A DNA stretch of 64,000 bases from the NCBI GenBank assembly GCA_038243635.1, contig JBBSQW010000002.1:165062-229061 (forward strand), written 5' to 3'. Both the position numbers and the translations under genes were made by a program. Source of the DNA: Pseudopedobacter sp038243635. GTDB lineage: Bacteria; Bacteroidota; Bacteroidia; Sphingobacteriales; Sphingobacteriaceae. A model generated the notes under the pieces. That model ran no database searches, had not been told where the DNA came from, and saw nothing but the letters and a program-made list of their open reading frames with translations. Shown piece by piece: positions 16,148-26,626 of the stretch (position 1 is the first letter of the stretch; every line of letters starts with the position of its first letter).

Positions 16148-18106
16148 CTAAGCGTCAATCTTTGCGTATTTCGCATTTTTCTCAATAAATTCTCTACGTG
16201 GTGCAACTTCATCACCCATTAAAATAGAGAAAATATGATCAGCTTCTACGGCGTTCTCAATAGTTACCTGCTTTAAAGTTCTGGTAGCAGGGTTTAGGGT
16301 AGTTTCCCATAACTGTTCTGCATTCATCTCTCCCAAACCTTTATAACGTTGTATGTGTACGCTCTCTTCCTTACCTGCACCTTTTAAACGTTGTACTGCA
16401 ACATCGCGTTGCGCATCGTTCCAGCAATATTCAAATTCTCTTCCTTTTTTAACTTGGTATAAAGGCGGAGCGGCAATGTAAATATTTCCATATTCAATCA
16501 GCTTTTTCATGTAACGGAAAAAGAAAGTTAAAATCAGGGTAGTAATGTGGGAACCGTCAATGTCCGCATCCGTCATGATGATGACTTTGTGGTACCTCAA
16601 CTTATCTAAATTTAAAGCCTTGTCATCTTCAACAGTTCCAATACTTACACCTAAAGCAGTGAATATGTTCTTGATCTCGTCGTTTTCGTAAATCTTATGC
16701 TCCATTGCTTTTTCCACGTTCAGGATTTTACCTTTTAAAGGTAAAATCGCTTGGAAATCACGGTCACGACCTTGTTTTGCAGTTCCACCCGCCGAATCTC
16801 CCTCGACTAAGTATAACTCACAAACCAAAGGATCTTTATTGGCGCAATCGGCAAGTTTTCCAGGTAGACCTGAACCGCCCATCACGTTTTTACGCTGAAC
16901 CATCTCTCTGGCCTTACGGGCAGCAGCTCTAGCGGTTGCAGCTAAAATAACCTTGTTTACAATAAGCTTAGCTTCTCTTGGGTTTTCTTCTAAGAAGTTA
17001 CCCAAAGCCTCACCAACTGCAATATCAACAGCTCCAGTTACCTCATTGTTACCTAACTTTGTTTTGGTTTGTCCTTCAAACTGTGGCTCTTGTACTTTTA
17101 CAGAAATAACAGCCGTTAAGCCTTCTCTAAAGTCATCTCCAGTAATCTCAATCTTTAGGTTTTTAGTTAAACCAGACTTATCTGCGTAAGATTTTAAAGT
17201 ACGCGTTAAACCACGTCTAAAACCGGCAATGTGTGTACCGCCCTCATGCGTATTGATATTATTTACGTAAGAATGTACGTTTTCGCTGTATGAGTTGTTA
17301 TAAATGAAAGCAAGTTCAACGGGAATTCCGTTTTTCTCTCCTTCGATATAAATCGCTTCGGGGATTAAAGCAGTACGAGTTTCATCCAAATACCTAACAA
17401 ACTCTTTTAACCCACCTTCGCTATGGAAAGACTCTGTTAAGAAAGAACCATCGTCCGTAACCTCACGTTCATCCGTTAAGGTCAGTTTAATACCTTTATT
17501 TAAGAATGCAAGCTCTCTTAACCTACTTGCTATGATGTCAAACTTATATTCAACCGTCTGCGTGAAAATAGAATCATCCGGCGTAAAGGTTACAATAGTA
17601 CCAGTGTCATCCGCAGTTCCAGTTTCTTTAACAGAGTATAGGGGTTTACCGCAAGAATACTCTTGCATAAATATTTTACCGTCTCTGTGTATTTCTGCAC
17701 TTAAGTGTATCGAAAGTGCGTTAACGCAACTTACCCCAACACCGTGTAAACCACCAGAAACTTTGTAAGTATCTTTATCAAATTTACCACCTGCGTGTAA
17801 AACAGTCATTACGACTTCTAGCGCAGATCGTTTTTCTTTGGTGTGCATTGCAGTAGGAATACCACGTCCATTATCCGCTACACGGATAGAGTTGTCTTTT
17901 AAAATGGTGACAAAAATATCGCTACAGTAACCTGCTAAGGCTTCATCAATAGAGTTATCTACAACTTCATAAACCAAGTGGTGCAAGCCTTTTACGCCTG
18001 TATCACCAATATACATCGCCGGACGTTTTCGAACGGCTTCTAAACCTTCTAAAACCTGAATATTATCGGCCGAATAATGTGATTTGTCTTCCTTTTCTTC
18101 GCTCAT
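16148..18106 (-). CDS. gyrB: DNA gyrase subunit B
   Basis: A 652-residue type II topoisomerase subunit that hydrolyses ATP to drive negative supercoiling with GyrA. The GHKL ATPase domain shows VDNSIDEALAG, DNGRGIP and GGLHGVGVSCVNALS; the Toprim domain shows EGDSAGG, LKGKILNVEKA and DADIDGSHI; the C-terminal tail shows QRYKGLGEMN and LWETTLNP. The length is normal for Bacteroidetes GyrB. It is transcribed alone and ends in a clear terminator. Confidence 0.97.
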   Translation of the reverse strand: MSEEKEDKSHYSADNIQVLEGLEAVRKRPAMYIGDTGVKGLHHLVYEVVDNSIDEALAGYCSDIFVTILKDNSIRVADNGRGIPTAMHTKEKRSALEVVMTVLHAGGKFDKDTYKVSGGLHGVGVSCVNALSIHLSAEIHRDGKIFMQEYSCGKPLYSVKETGTADDTGTIVTFTPDDSIFTQTVEYKFDIIASRLRELAFLNKGIKLTLTDEREVTDDGSFLTESFHSEGGLKEFVRYLDETRTALIPEAIYIEGEKNGIPVELAFIYNNSYSENVHSYVNNINTHEGGTHIAGFRRGLTRTLKSYADKSGLTKNLKIEITGDDFREGLTAVISVKVQEPQFEGQTKTKLGNNEVTGAVDIAVGEALGNFLEENPREAKLIVNKVILAATARAAARKAREMVQRKNVMGGSGLPGKLADCANKDPLVCELYLVEGDSAGGTAKQGRDRDFQAILPLKGKILNVEKAMEHKIYENDEIKNIFTALGVSIGTVEDDKALNLDKLRYHKVIIMTDADIDGSHITTLILTFFFRYMKKLIEYGNIYIAAPPLYQVKKGREFEYCWNDAQRDVAVQRLKGAGKEESVHIQRYKGLGEMNAEQLWETTLNPATRTLKQVTIENAVEADHIFSILMGDEVAPRREFIEKNAKYAKIDA

Positions 18107-18554
18107 TATATATTTAAATCAATACCCGTAAAAATACGCTTTATGCTTGGTAATCCGAAACGGTGTGGATAATTTGTATAGTGTTGGAAATCTCCTGATT
18201 ATCTACCCACCGCTCATGCTTTGTTTTTGTACATCGTTACTTAAATATGGTTAAGATAATGATACGCCTACATGTTAAGTGAAGATTATTTTTTTACAGA
18301 TTTCTCTTCATGAGATATTTGATTTTTTGCTTTACTACGCTTATCTATTGAAAAGACTTTCAGGAGATGGTTTTTTTTGGAATGTAAAGATTTGAGCTAT
18401 TGTAAATTATAATTCTGTTTTAAGGTGATCATCTTTAAAAAAGACATTAATTACTCAGGGAAGAATTATTGTAACCTCATAAACTTACCTACGTATAAAA
18501 ACACGTGTATCTCACAAAGAGAAAACTAAAACGGAAAGCTGCAGACCATTAAAA
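18107..18554. other. 448-base divergent spacer
   Basis: Lies between gyrB (minus) and the FG-GAP lipoprotein gene (plus) and must contain both promoters. I find no exact TAnnTTTG element on either strand near the starts, no repeat, and no reading frame worth calling. Confidence 0.5.
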
Positions 18555-20042
18555 ATGAAAAACAATCTTTACTTAACTATAATCTTTTTAATCATTTTTG
18601 CAACGGCCTGTAGCAAAGACCAATTGCCAGGCATTTCTCCATACTCTACAGAAAAAGAACTGATTGAGTTTGTTTTCTTGAAAGCTAACAATCCAGATTT
18701 AGATAAAGATTACACGGCGAGTTTTGACGGGCAATCCATTAATATAGAAGTGCCTAAAGGAGTTGATTTAAAAGCATTGATACCTACTTTTAAAGTATCT
18801 GATAAAGCAACTTTGATGGTTGGCACTACGGTAGTAGAAAGCAATAAAACGCCACTTGATTTTTCACAGCCGCTTTCTGTTTCTGTAATTGCGCAGAATA
18901 AAGCGGTTGCAAAATATCTCCCATCCATATTACTAGTAGGAGTAACCCAAGATTTTCAGGCAAACAGCAAAACATCGTACAACAGCTATATTGAAAATAA
19001 TTTATACATCGATTTTTCTACTGCGATTTCGAAAAATCCATTCGGTGTAGATTATTACGAAGACGCTTACAATGCAAGAGCTTATGGCGATTTTGATAAG
19101 GATGGAGATTTGGACATCATTGGTGGTGCAAGCAATACATACGGAAGGGTTGCGGTTGAGTTAGAATATTTTAGAAATGATATTTTTGGTTTTACTAAAG
19201 ATCAATCTGTTTTTACTAACGACGCACCAAAAATGTTGAATGCTAGAAAAGCCATTGTGGTAGATTTAGATAAAAACGGTTGGTTAGATGTGGTTTCTGT
19301 GGGCTCCGGATTTGATAAAAGCCCGTACGCTGGCGAAACCATTAAGATTTTAATGAATTACAATGGTAAGTTCACCGCTAAAGATTTAAGTCTTGGCAAA
19401 AGTTACTATGCATCAGTAACTGCGGGAGATATTGATAACGATGGCGATATAGATTTATTTGTGACCGATAATAAAACGATTGGTAGGTTTTTGATCAACG
19501 ATGGTGCTGGTAATTTTAAAGAAGATTTAGCAATTTATCCAAGTACATTATGGGGTAAAGCATATTATGCGTCTGAGCTTTATGATATTAATAACGATGG
19601 TTATTTAGATTTAGTTACGGGTGGTCATGAGCATAGTGGCGCAACTACAATTATTCTTTTGGGTAACGCAAGCGGGAACTTCATAACGTCAAGAATGATC
19701 AATATACCTGCAGTTTCAGGTTTTGGAGTTGTAGTGGATATTGATTTTATAGATTATGACAAAGATGGCAAAACAGATGTTTTGATTACCAGAACGGGTG
19801 ACGGCAAATTAGAGCAAGGTTATTACCAAGGTTATTACTTACAATTGCTAAAAAATGCTGGTGCTAATTTTGATGATGTCACTAAAACTGTATTGAAAGA
19901 TAATAGCAGCGCTAATGCAAATTGGGTGAATTTGATGCGAGTGCATGATGTTGATAACGATGATGATATGGATATTACTACAGATGATAAATTGTACGGC
20001 TTATCATGGATTAATAACAACGCTGCGTTTTTAAAAAATTAG
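18555..20042 (+). CDS. FG-GAP/VCBS repeat surface lipoprotein
   Basis: A 495-residue lipoprotein (lipobox FATACSKD, Cys about 19). Residues 30-130 form a DUF5018-like beta domain (FLKANNPDLDKDY, VPKGVDLKALIPTF). The rest contains about five FG-GAP/VCBS repeats with calcium-binding loops such as DFDKDGDLD, DIDNDGDID, DINNDGYLD, DYDKDGKTD and DVDNDDDMD, predicting a beta-propeller on the cell surface. Likely a binding or adhesion protein; ligand unknown. It ends in a strong terminator. Confidence 0.88.
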   Translation: MKNNLYLTIIFLIIFATACSKDQLPGISPYSTEKELIEFVFLKANNPDLDKDYTASFDGQSINIEVPKGVDLKALIPTFKVSDKATLMVGTTVVESNKTPLDFSQPLSVSVIAQNKAVAKYLPSILLVGVTQDFQANSKTSYNSYIENNLYIDFSTAISKNPFGVDYYEDAYNARAYGDFDKDGDLDIIGGASNTYGRVAVELEYFRNDIFGFTKDQSVFTNDAPKMLNARKAIVVDLDKNGWLDVVSVGSGFDKSPYAGETIKILMNYNGKFTAKDLSLGKSYYASVTAGDIDNDGDIDLFVTDNKTIGRFLINDGAGNFKEDLAIYPSTLWGKAYYASELYDINNDGYLDLVTGGHEHSGATTIILLGNASGNFITSRMINIPAVSGFGVVVDIDFIDYDKDGKTDVLITRTGDGKLEQGYYQGYYLQLLKNAGANFDDVTKTVLKDNSSANANWVNLMRVHDVDNDDDMDITTDDKLYGLSWINNNAAFLKN

Positions 20043-20065
20043 TTTAATTGGTTTGGGTTTGTACG

Positions 20066-20098
20066 ACAGGATGTTTAGGCATCCTGTTTTTTTTTTTT
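20066..20098 (+). terminator. terminator after FG-GAP lipoprotein gene
   Basis: ACAGGATG pairs with CATCCTGT across a 6-base loop, followed by about twelve T. The DUF58 frame is open through this hairpin, so the in-frame start upstream of it is false. Confidence 0.92.
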
Positions 20099-20125
20099 AG
20101 AGCAATTTTTTTGTTTATTTATACA

Positions 20126-21052
20126 ATGGCAAACACGATGGTTGATTTAGAAGAAAATATAAGCTTTGGGAATTTAGAATTATTGGCGAAACAAGTGGTA
20201 GAAGGTTTTGTAACGGGTCTACATAAAAGTCCTTTCCACGGTTTTTCTGTCGAGTTTGCCGAGCATCGTTTATATAACAAAGGCAGCTCTGTTAAAAATA
20301 TCGACTGGAAATTATTTGCCCGAACCGATAAGCTGTTTGTTAAACGATTTGAAGAGGAAACCAATCTCCGCTGCCATTTATTGATTGATCATTCCTCGTC
20401 CATGTATTATCCCGAAAAGGGAATCAATAAGTTTGCTTATAGTGCCTTGGCAAGTGCGGCAATTATGAACCTTTTAAAAAGGCAGAGAGACGCTTTTGGA
20501 TTAACGCTTTTTGCAGAAGAAATTGATTTTCATTCGCCAGCAAAATCCACCTTAAGCCATCAGCAGTTTTTATTGAATGAGTTGTCTTTAAGATTAGCGA
20601 AGAATAATAAAAGTATAAAAACCAATCTGATAGCAAGTCTACACGCCATTGCTGATAAAATACCGAAACGCTCTTTTGTGATTTTGTTTACTGATATGTT
20701 TTCTGCGGATGCGGACGATACTTATTTAGATGAAGTTTTTGTCGCTCTACAACATCTTAAATATCAGAAAAACGAAATCATTATTTTTAATGTTAACGAG
20801 CAAAAACATGAGCTAGATTTTGATTTTGAAAACAGACCGTACCATTTTGTTGATGTTGAAAGTGGTGCAGAAATAAAGCTAAACTCTTTACAATTTAAGG
20901 AAATATACTTGCAAAAGATTAAGGCGTTTAAAGAGAAGCTTAATTTGAAATGCGGTCAGTTTAAAATCAACTTGGTTGACGCAAAGATTGAAGACGGTTT
21001 TTACCCGATACTAAATGCTTGGTTATTAGCAAGAGCAAAAAGAAAGTTCTAA
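20126..21052 (+). CDS. DUF58 domain protein (vWA-like)
   Basis: A 308-residue cytoplasmic protein. It has the DUF58 signature (GSSVKNIDWKLFARTDKLFV, about 45-64) and a von Willebrand A-type metal site (LLIDHSSSM, the DxSxS motif). DUF58 proteins usually occur next to a MoxR AAA ATPase and act in cell-envelope or stress functions, but no moxR or Bat genes lie here, so it is an orphan. The ATG at 20126 is chosen because codons upstream fall into the terminator; an ATG at 20138 is possible. Confidence 0.87.
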   Translation: MANTMVDLEENISFGNLELLAKQVVEGFVTGLHKSPFHGFSVEFAEHRLYNKGSSVKNIDWKLFARTDKLFVKRFEEETNLRCHLLIDHSSSMYYPEKGINKFAYSALASAAIMNLLKRQRDAFGLTLFAEEIDFHSPAKSTLSHQQFLLNELSLRLAKNNKSIKTNLIASLHAIADKIPKRSFVILFTDMFSADADDTYLDEVFVALQHLKYQKNEIIIFNVNEQKHELDFDFENRPYHFVDVESGAEIKLNSLQFKEIYLQKIKAFKEKLNLKCGQFKINLVDAKIEDGFYPILNAWLLARAKRKF

Positions 21053-21287
21053 TGAGTTTCTGCAGTTCAAAACCGATTCTATAAACATTTTTATAATAAA
21101 ATCTCCGCATTTATACACGCAAAGACCTTCATTCTGTCCTTTTTTAATTTCTGAAGACATATAATTGTTTATTCATTGAAGCTTAATTTTTTAAATGTTT
21201 GTTTGACATTTAAAAAAAAGTTGCATAAATGACGTTTGTTAAAACACAATTCTGACAAACCAATTAAAAGCTATAAAAATTTATGGA

Positions 21288-21437
21288 ATGAAATTAAACA
21301 ACAAGTCTTTCTGGGGTAGTGTTGAATTTTCTAATACTGCTTTTTATTTACCTCGCGAATTCAACCCTAGCCACATCATGAGCATTCAAATTTTGAAAGA
21401 CACCTCGGCTAAAGCGATATACAGGCTTGTGGTTTAA
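21288..21437 (+). pseudogene. SusC/TonB-linked receptor plug fragment
   Basis: A 49-codon open stretch whose second half, FNPSHIMSIQILKDTSAKAIY, matches the conserved plug-domain motif of SusC-type receptors (normally NDIESIEVLKDASATAIYGSRGANG). The motif breaks off after AIY and no barrel follows. It is a scrap of a lost SusC gene, at the start of the carbohydrate region. The rest of the 510-base spacer 21053-21562 shows nothing else. Confidence 0.65.
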
Positions 21438-21540
21438 AAAAGTGAAATAAATAATAAAAATTAAATAACCCGTGTTTTTCGCAAAGCGGATACTGGTATT
21501 TATTAATTGTCTTTCTATATCAGTAAAATGAAAAAAAGAA

Positions 21541-23098
21541 ATGATGAAATTTAAAACAATCCTTGCAACCTACGATAAGTGTTGCCTTATCCTTGAGCTT
21601 GGTAAGCAATATGCAGGCCCAAACCACCGCCACAATAAATGCATCAGACCCTATGATTACTATTAATAGAAATATTTATGGTCATTTCGCAGAACATCTT
21701 GGACGATGCATTTACGACGGTTTTTATGTTGGGGAAGAAAACAAAACCATTCCTAATGTGAATGGAGTAAGAACTGATATTATTGATGCCCTAAAGAAAC
21801 TAAATATCCCTAACCTGAGATGACCGGTGGGTGTTTTGCCGACACTTACCATTGGAAGGATGGGATTGGTCCGAAGAAAGATCGTTCCATAACGGTAAAT
21901 ACTTGGTGGGGTGGGGTAACGGAAGATAACAGTTTTGGGACACATGATTTTGGATATGTGCAAACTGTTAGGCGCTGAGCTTTATTTGGCCGGAGCTGTG
22001 GCGACTGGAACCGTACCGGAGCTCTCAGACTGGGTGCAGTATGTTAATTTCAACGGTGAAAGTCCAATGTGTAAGTTAAGAAAGAGCAACGGACGTAATG
22101 AACCTTGGAACGTGAAATTTTGGGGTGTAGGAAACGAAGCTTGGGGTTGCGGAGGTAACATGACAGCAGATTATTACGCCAATGAGTATCGCAAATATGC
22201 CACGTTTATGTCGGGATGGACAAACACCTCGGAGATTTTCAGAGTAGCTTCAGGAGCTAGTAGTAGTGATTTTAATTGGACAGAAACCTTAATGAAAAAC
22301 ATACCGGGAAATCTTTTAGAAGGAGTTGCTTTACATCACTATTCTGTAATATCATGGAGCAAAAAAGGGCCGGCGGTAAGTTTCTCGGAAGCACAATATT
22401 TTAACACCATGCAAGAAGCTTGGAAAATGGAAGAATTAGTGACCAAGCACTCAGCAATTATGGATAAATATGATCCTAATAAAAAAAGTCGCTTTGGTTA
22501 TTGATGAGTGGGGTGGTTGGTACAAGGTAGAAGACGGTACAAATCCTGGCTTTTTATATCAACAAAATACTATGCGTGACGCAATGATTGCCGGCTTGAC
22601 CTTGAATGTTTTTAATAATCATGCGGAAAGAGTAAGGATGGCAAATTTGGCTCAGGCAGTTAACGTATTGCAATCCGTTGTTTTAACTAAAGGGGATCAA
22701 ATGATTTTAACGCCTACTTACCATGTAATGGAAATGTACAAAGTTCATCAAGACGCTAAATTATTGCCCATCAACATAAAAACTGCAGATTATGTGTTTG
22801 GGATCAAAAATTACCTGCTGTTTCTGGTTCAGCATCTTTGGCAAAAGATGGGGAAACGCACATTACCCTAACAAATATCGACGCATCAAAAACGCAGGAA
22901 GTGGCTATTGAAGTTAATGGAACGCAATACAAATCCGTTTATGGACGTATCCTGACTTCTAAAAATCTTCAAGATTATAATTCGTTTGAAAAGCCGTTAA
23001 CCATTATACCCTCAACTTTTAAAAATGTAAGTTTAAAAGGTAACCAGTTGAAAGTGAAATTACCGCCATTTTCTGTAGTAGTTCTAGAATTAATATAA
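21541..23098 (+). pseudogene. alpha-L-arabinofuranosidase (GH51), broken by several frameshifts
   Basis: Read across frames, this is a near complete GH51 enzyme (exported, retaining arabinofuranosidase acting on arabinans or arabinoxylans): signal peptide ending NMQAQ, NIYGHFAEHLGRCIYDG, GGCFADTYHW, TWWGGVTEDNSFGTHDF, the acid/base segment FWGVGNEAWGCGG, and the nucleophile segment VIDEWGGWY. Breaks occur near 21560, at 21822 (a TGA where Trp is expected plus a lost base), near 21946, at the A7 run 22481-22487, and at the A5 run 22806-22810. Two lie in homopolymers. Either a decaying gene or sequencing errors. Confidence 0.85.
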
Positions 23099-23256
23099 TG
23101 TCATCATGCCAAAAAGAATTAGTTGTGGTTGCACTCGCTTTTTTTGCTAGCCACCCCGTTAAATGCACCTAAAAAAGAGTTATGACATCACGGTAGCTTT
23201 GTGATTTAGGTAAAATAATTTAGACTAAGTAGGTACTGGTTTTCACGGCAAAAAAT

Positions 23257-23937
23257 CTAATCAGCTAATTTCCAGTTGATCGGTTCTTCGCCGTGTTTAG
23301 TTAAATAGTCATTTGTTTTACTAAAAGGTTTAGATCCGAAGAATCCATTGTGTGCGGAAAAAGGCGATGGATGCGTTGATTTGATAATCAAATGTTTTTT
23401 GCTATCAATCAGTATCTCTTTCTGCTGCGCATAATTGCCCCAAAGTATGAAAACCACGTTATCTTTAAGGTTTGATACGGTTTTGATTACTTCATCTGTA
23501 AAAATCTCCCAACCTTGTTTTTGGTGCGAACCTGGCTTGCCAGCGCTAACAGTTAAAGTGGCGTTTAATAATAAAACACCTTGTGTAGCCCAATTACTTA
23601 AGTCACCATTTTCAGAGATTTTAAAATTTGGAAATTCTGTTTGCAGCTCTTTAAATATATTGCGCAAAGACGGAGGAGGTTTGATTCCGTTTTGAACTGA
23701 GAAAGAAAGACCATGTGCTTGATTGATGCCATGGTAGGGATCTTGGCCTAAAATCACGACCTTAACTTTGTCAAAAGGAGTGAGCTCAAATGCATTGAAA
23801 ATTGCTTTATTAGCAGGATAAATTGATCCGCTGTTTTCTTTTTCTGTTTCTAAAAAACGCTTCAATTTTATAAAATAAGGTTTTTCAAACTCTGTTTTTA
23901 ACAATGTAAGCCAAGAAGATTCTAATTTCACCGACAT
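23257..23937 (-). CDS. ung: uracil-DNA glycosylase, family 1
   Basis: A 226-residue UDG that excises uracil from DNA in base-excision repair. The water-activating motif GQDPYHG (Asp66), the uracil-binding LSFSVQ and LLLNATLTV segments, and the HPSPFSAHNGFFGSKPFSKTN motif with the catalytic His are all present. It is a monocistronic gene of normal length. Confidence 0.96.
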   Translation of the reverse strand: MSVKLESSWLTLLKTEFEKPYFIKLKRFLETEKENSGSIYPANKAIFNAFELTPFDKVKVVILGQDPYHGINQAHGLSFSVQNGIKPPPSLRNIFKELQTEFPNFKISENGDLSNWATQGVLLLNATLTVSAGKPGSHQKQGWEIFTDEVIKTVSNLKDNVVFILWGNYAQQKEILIDSKKHLIIKSTHPSPFSAHNGFFGSKPFSKTNDYLTKHGEEPINWKLAD

Positions 23938-24015
23938 ATTTACTGTTTTTATTGATTTAAAGGCTAAATAAATAGATATTTGCAGCCACTAAAATAAAAC
24001 AATTAATAAGCAGCT

Positions 24016-24576
24016 ATGCCAAATTTTATAAGAATAATTATTGCCGGTTTAATATTGGGTACGGCTATAACGCTAATCGTTTTCTCGTTTTGGGGATGGG
24101 GCATATTATTAATTTTTATAGCTATACTGGTATTTGTAACGTTTATCTTTAATGAAAGAATGCTATTGGCACAATGGTATTTGCGTAAAGAAAATATGGA
24201 CAAAGCAGAAGCTACTTTACTAAGTATTAAAAATTACGAAAAAGAACTATACAAAGGGCAATTTGGCTATTATAATCTTTTAATGGGCTTAATAGAATCA
24301 CGTCGCTCCCCAATGAAATCAGAGAAATTTTTCAAAAAATCGTTAAACCTAGGTTTAACGATGGACCATAACGTTGCATTAGCTAATTTAAGTTTAGCAG
24401 GAGTGGAGATGGGAAAAAGAAATAAAAGAGAGGCACAACGTTTATTGAAAGAAGCTGAAAAAGCAGATAAGAATAAATTATTGGCAGATCAGATCAAAAT
24501 GATGAAAGGCCAAATGTCTATGCTAGACAAAACGCAGCAAGTACGTGGAGGAAAAGGAAGTTACAGACAGTTTTAG
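24016..24576 (+). CDS. membrane-anchored helical-repeat protein
   Basis: A 186-residue protein with two adjacent membrane helices (about 5-22 and 27-45) and a cytoplasmic tail of TPR-like helices (YLRKENMDKAEATLLSI; ALANLSLAGVEMGKRNKREAQRLLKEAEKA). Probably a scaffold; no enzymatic motif. It is divergent from ung. A near-consensus -7 element (GATATTTG) lies upstream around 23975. Confidence 0.72.
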   Translation: MPNFIRIIIAGLILGTAITLIVFSFWGWGILLIFIAILVFVTFIFNERMLLAQWYLRKENMDKAEATLLSIKNYEKELYKGQFGYYNLLMGLIESRRSPMKSEKFFKKSLNLGLTMDHNVALANLSLAGVEMGKRNKREAQRLLKEAEKADKNKLLADQIKMMKGQMSMLDKTQQVRGGKGSYRQF

Positions 24577-24684
24577 GAAGCTGTTTTAAGGATGTTATTT
24601 AAAGCAAATTGACGATAAGTCAGTTTGGTTTTTTTGTTTTTACAAATTTGTTGTACCGGATATTTGAAAATTTTTTGTTAAAAC

Positions 24685-25569
24685 TTAATTCGCAAACTTC
24701 TTGGAAGCGAATACACAAAATAACACGCCTACGGTCACCAACATCATTAAAGCGCTTACTTCTTCGTGTAATAAACTTGCCGCAAGTGCCAGTCCAAAAA
24801 ATGGTTGTAATAACTGTAGCTGACTTACATAAGCTGTTCCACCTTGTGCCAACCCTCGGTACCAAAATATAAACCCGATAAACATACTAAACACCGAAAC
24901 ATAGGCCAAGCCTATCCAAGAATTTATGCTAATTCCTTTGAGCGTAGGAGGGGAGAAATAGAATAACAACCCGAGCATCAGCGGTAAAGCAATTACCAAA
25001 GCCCAAGAAATTACCTGCCAGCCACCTAAACTTTTAGATAACTTTGCGCCTTCTGCGTAGCCTAGTCCACATAAAATTACCGCTAAAAACATAAAGAAAT
25101 TGCCGGTTGGAGAGTTAGAGAAACCTTGATATACTGCGAAGCTCACCACCAACGATGCTCCCAAAATAGAGAATAACCAAAATGCTGGTCGCGGTCTTTC
25201 TTCGTTTCTAATCACTCCAAAAATTGCCGTTAATAAAGGGAGTATTCCGATGAATACCACAGAACTGGCAGAGGTAATATATTTTAGAGCCATTGCGCTA
25301 AAAAGTGGAAAGCCAATTACAACGCCAATGGCGGTGACAATTAATTGTGCGAATTGTTTTTTTGTAGGTCGCTTTTGTTTAAAAATAAGTAATACAGAAA
25401 GTGCTAACAGTCCTGCCACGGAAGCTCTTGCAACGGTCACAAATATTGGCGTAAAACCCATAACTGCTATCCGAGTGGCCGGTAAAGATCCGCTAAAAAT
25501 TAACACACCAATAAATCCGTTAATCCACGCTTTATTTAATTTTATTGGCAGTTTGTTCATGATTCCCAA
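24685..25569 (-). CDS. EamA/DMT family transporter
   Basis: A 294-residue inner-membrane protein with ten predicted helices in two EamA repeats (first repeat GSLPATRIAVMGFTPIFVTVARA; second IGFIFWYRGLAQGGTAYVSQLQLLQPFFGL). Drug/metabolite transporters of this type export amino acids or metabolites. The substrate is not predictable. It stands alone and convergent to the TPR-like gene. Confidence 0.9.
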   Translation of the reverse strand: MGIMNKLPIKLNKAWINGFIGVLIFSGSLPATRIAVMGFTPIFVTVARASVAGLLALSVLLIFKQKRPTKKQFAQLIVTAIGVVIGFPLFSAMALKYITSASSVVFIGILPLLTAIFGVIRNEERPRPAFWLFSILGASLVVSFAVYQGFSNSPTGNFFMFLAVILCGLGYAEGAKLSKSLGGWQVISWALVIALPLMLGLLFYFSPPTLKGISINSWIGLAYVSVFSMFIGFIFWYRGLAQGGTAYVSQLQLLQPFFGLALAASLLHEEVSALMMLVTVGVLFCVFASKKFAN

Positions 25570-25754
25570 AAGTAAACAACCGTAATAGGAAAATACATTT
25601 TATTAGGGTGTTTTTTATAAAATCAGATTTACGTCACGTGTTAACTTACTAACCTGATTTTGATTATGCATGTTTTACTCATTAGCGTAAATATTAATAA
25701 AATATTTCCATAAAGTTGATTTCAAAATATCCTTTTCACTTAGAACAAAATAAT

Positions 25755-25762
25755 TAGTTTTG
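25755..25762 (+). promoter_or_regulatory. -7 element of the PAS gene
   Basis: TAGTTTTG matches TAnnTTTG and lies 40 bases before the PAS gene ATG. No -33 TTG at the standard distance. Confidence 0.5.
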
Positions 25763-25802
25763 TAATTGCGAGATTATTACATAACAATGATTGCTAATTA
25801 GC

Positions 25803-26432
25803 ATGATTAAATTTAAAGAGACTACAGAGCTGTTAGCGGAAAGCGCTTTCTTTTATACAATAGCCATTGGTATGGATAGTAGATATATTTACGTCAGCAA
25901 AAACTATGATGATAGTTTTGATGTAGATAACAATTCCTTAATGGGTAAACATTTTTCTATAACGCTCCACCCAGAGGATGTTAAACTTTGCGAGCAGGTA
26001 TCTGTTGAATGTTTTAAATTTCCAGGAAGTCTTTTTCCATTAACCTTACGTAAACGCGATGGTAAGGGCGGGTTTGTTTTTACCCAGTGGGAAATGCAGG
26101 CTATTTTAGATGATGACGATAAACCAAAAGGAATTTTTTGTGTTGGCTATAACATAACCGAGCACATGGATACGCAGGCCAAACTCCGTAACGCTAATAC
26201 AGAAATTGCTTCGAAAGAAAGCCAGCTGAATGAAATTGGTGTTTTACAGTCTCATGGCGTAAGAAGACCGCTAGCCAATATTATTGGGCTGGCCGGTATT
26301 CTAAAAACAATGACCTTAGACGCTAACTTGGCTAACATTAGAGATATGATTGTGGAGAGTGCCGAACAACTGGATCTGGTGATTAAAGAAACTGTAGAGC
26401 TAACATCAGCTAACAATAATCCAAATTTGTGA
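25803..26432 (+). CDS. PAS domain protein with dimerisation helix but no kinase domain
   Basis: A 209-residue soluble protein with a PAS domain (about 5-120; FVFTQWEMQAILDDDDKPKG is the PAC part) and a C-terminal coiled segment resembling a HisKA dimerisation helix (LQSHGVRRPLANIIGLAGIL, His at the phosphoacceptor position). The HATPase domain that should follow is absent, although the gene ends naturally. It may act as a phosphotransfer or dimerising sensor, or be a degenerate kinase. The ATG at 25803 is preferred to the TTG at 25791. Confidence 0.8.
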   Translation: MIKFKETTELLAESAFFYTIAIGMDSRYIYVSKNYDDSFDVDNNSLMGKHFSITLHPEDVKLCEQVSVECFKFPGSLFPLTLRKRDGKGGFVFTQWEMQAILDDDDKPKGIFCVGYNITEHMDTQAKLRNANTEIASKESQLNEIGVLQSHGVRRPLANIIGLAGILKTMTLDANLANIRDMIVESAEQLDLVIKETVELTSANNNPNL

Positions 26433-26626
26433 ATCCATTCAAAAATTGCTGAGTAAAGAGCTAAATTTTATCTGAAGAAATTTTGGAGCAACATTTGCCA
26501 TTGAACAGGTAGAGAAGAAATAGCGGGAGCCTTATTCAAGATATATGAAAATCCACTAACTATTACGTAGCGTGGTTTCATGGGTATAACTGCGACGCTA
26601 TTAAGCTTCTTTTAATTAAAGAAGGT

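Noticed and set aside
16705..17768. Several plus-strand open frames inside gyrB
   Set aside because: Shadows of gyrB; no recognisable protein features.
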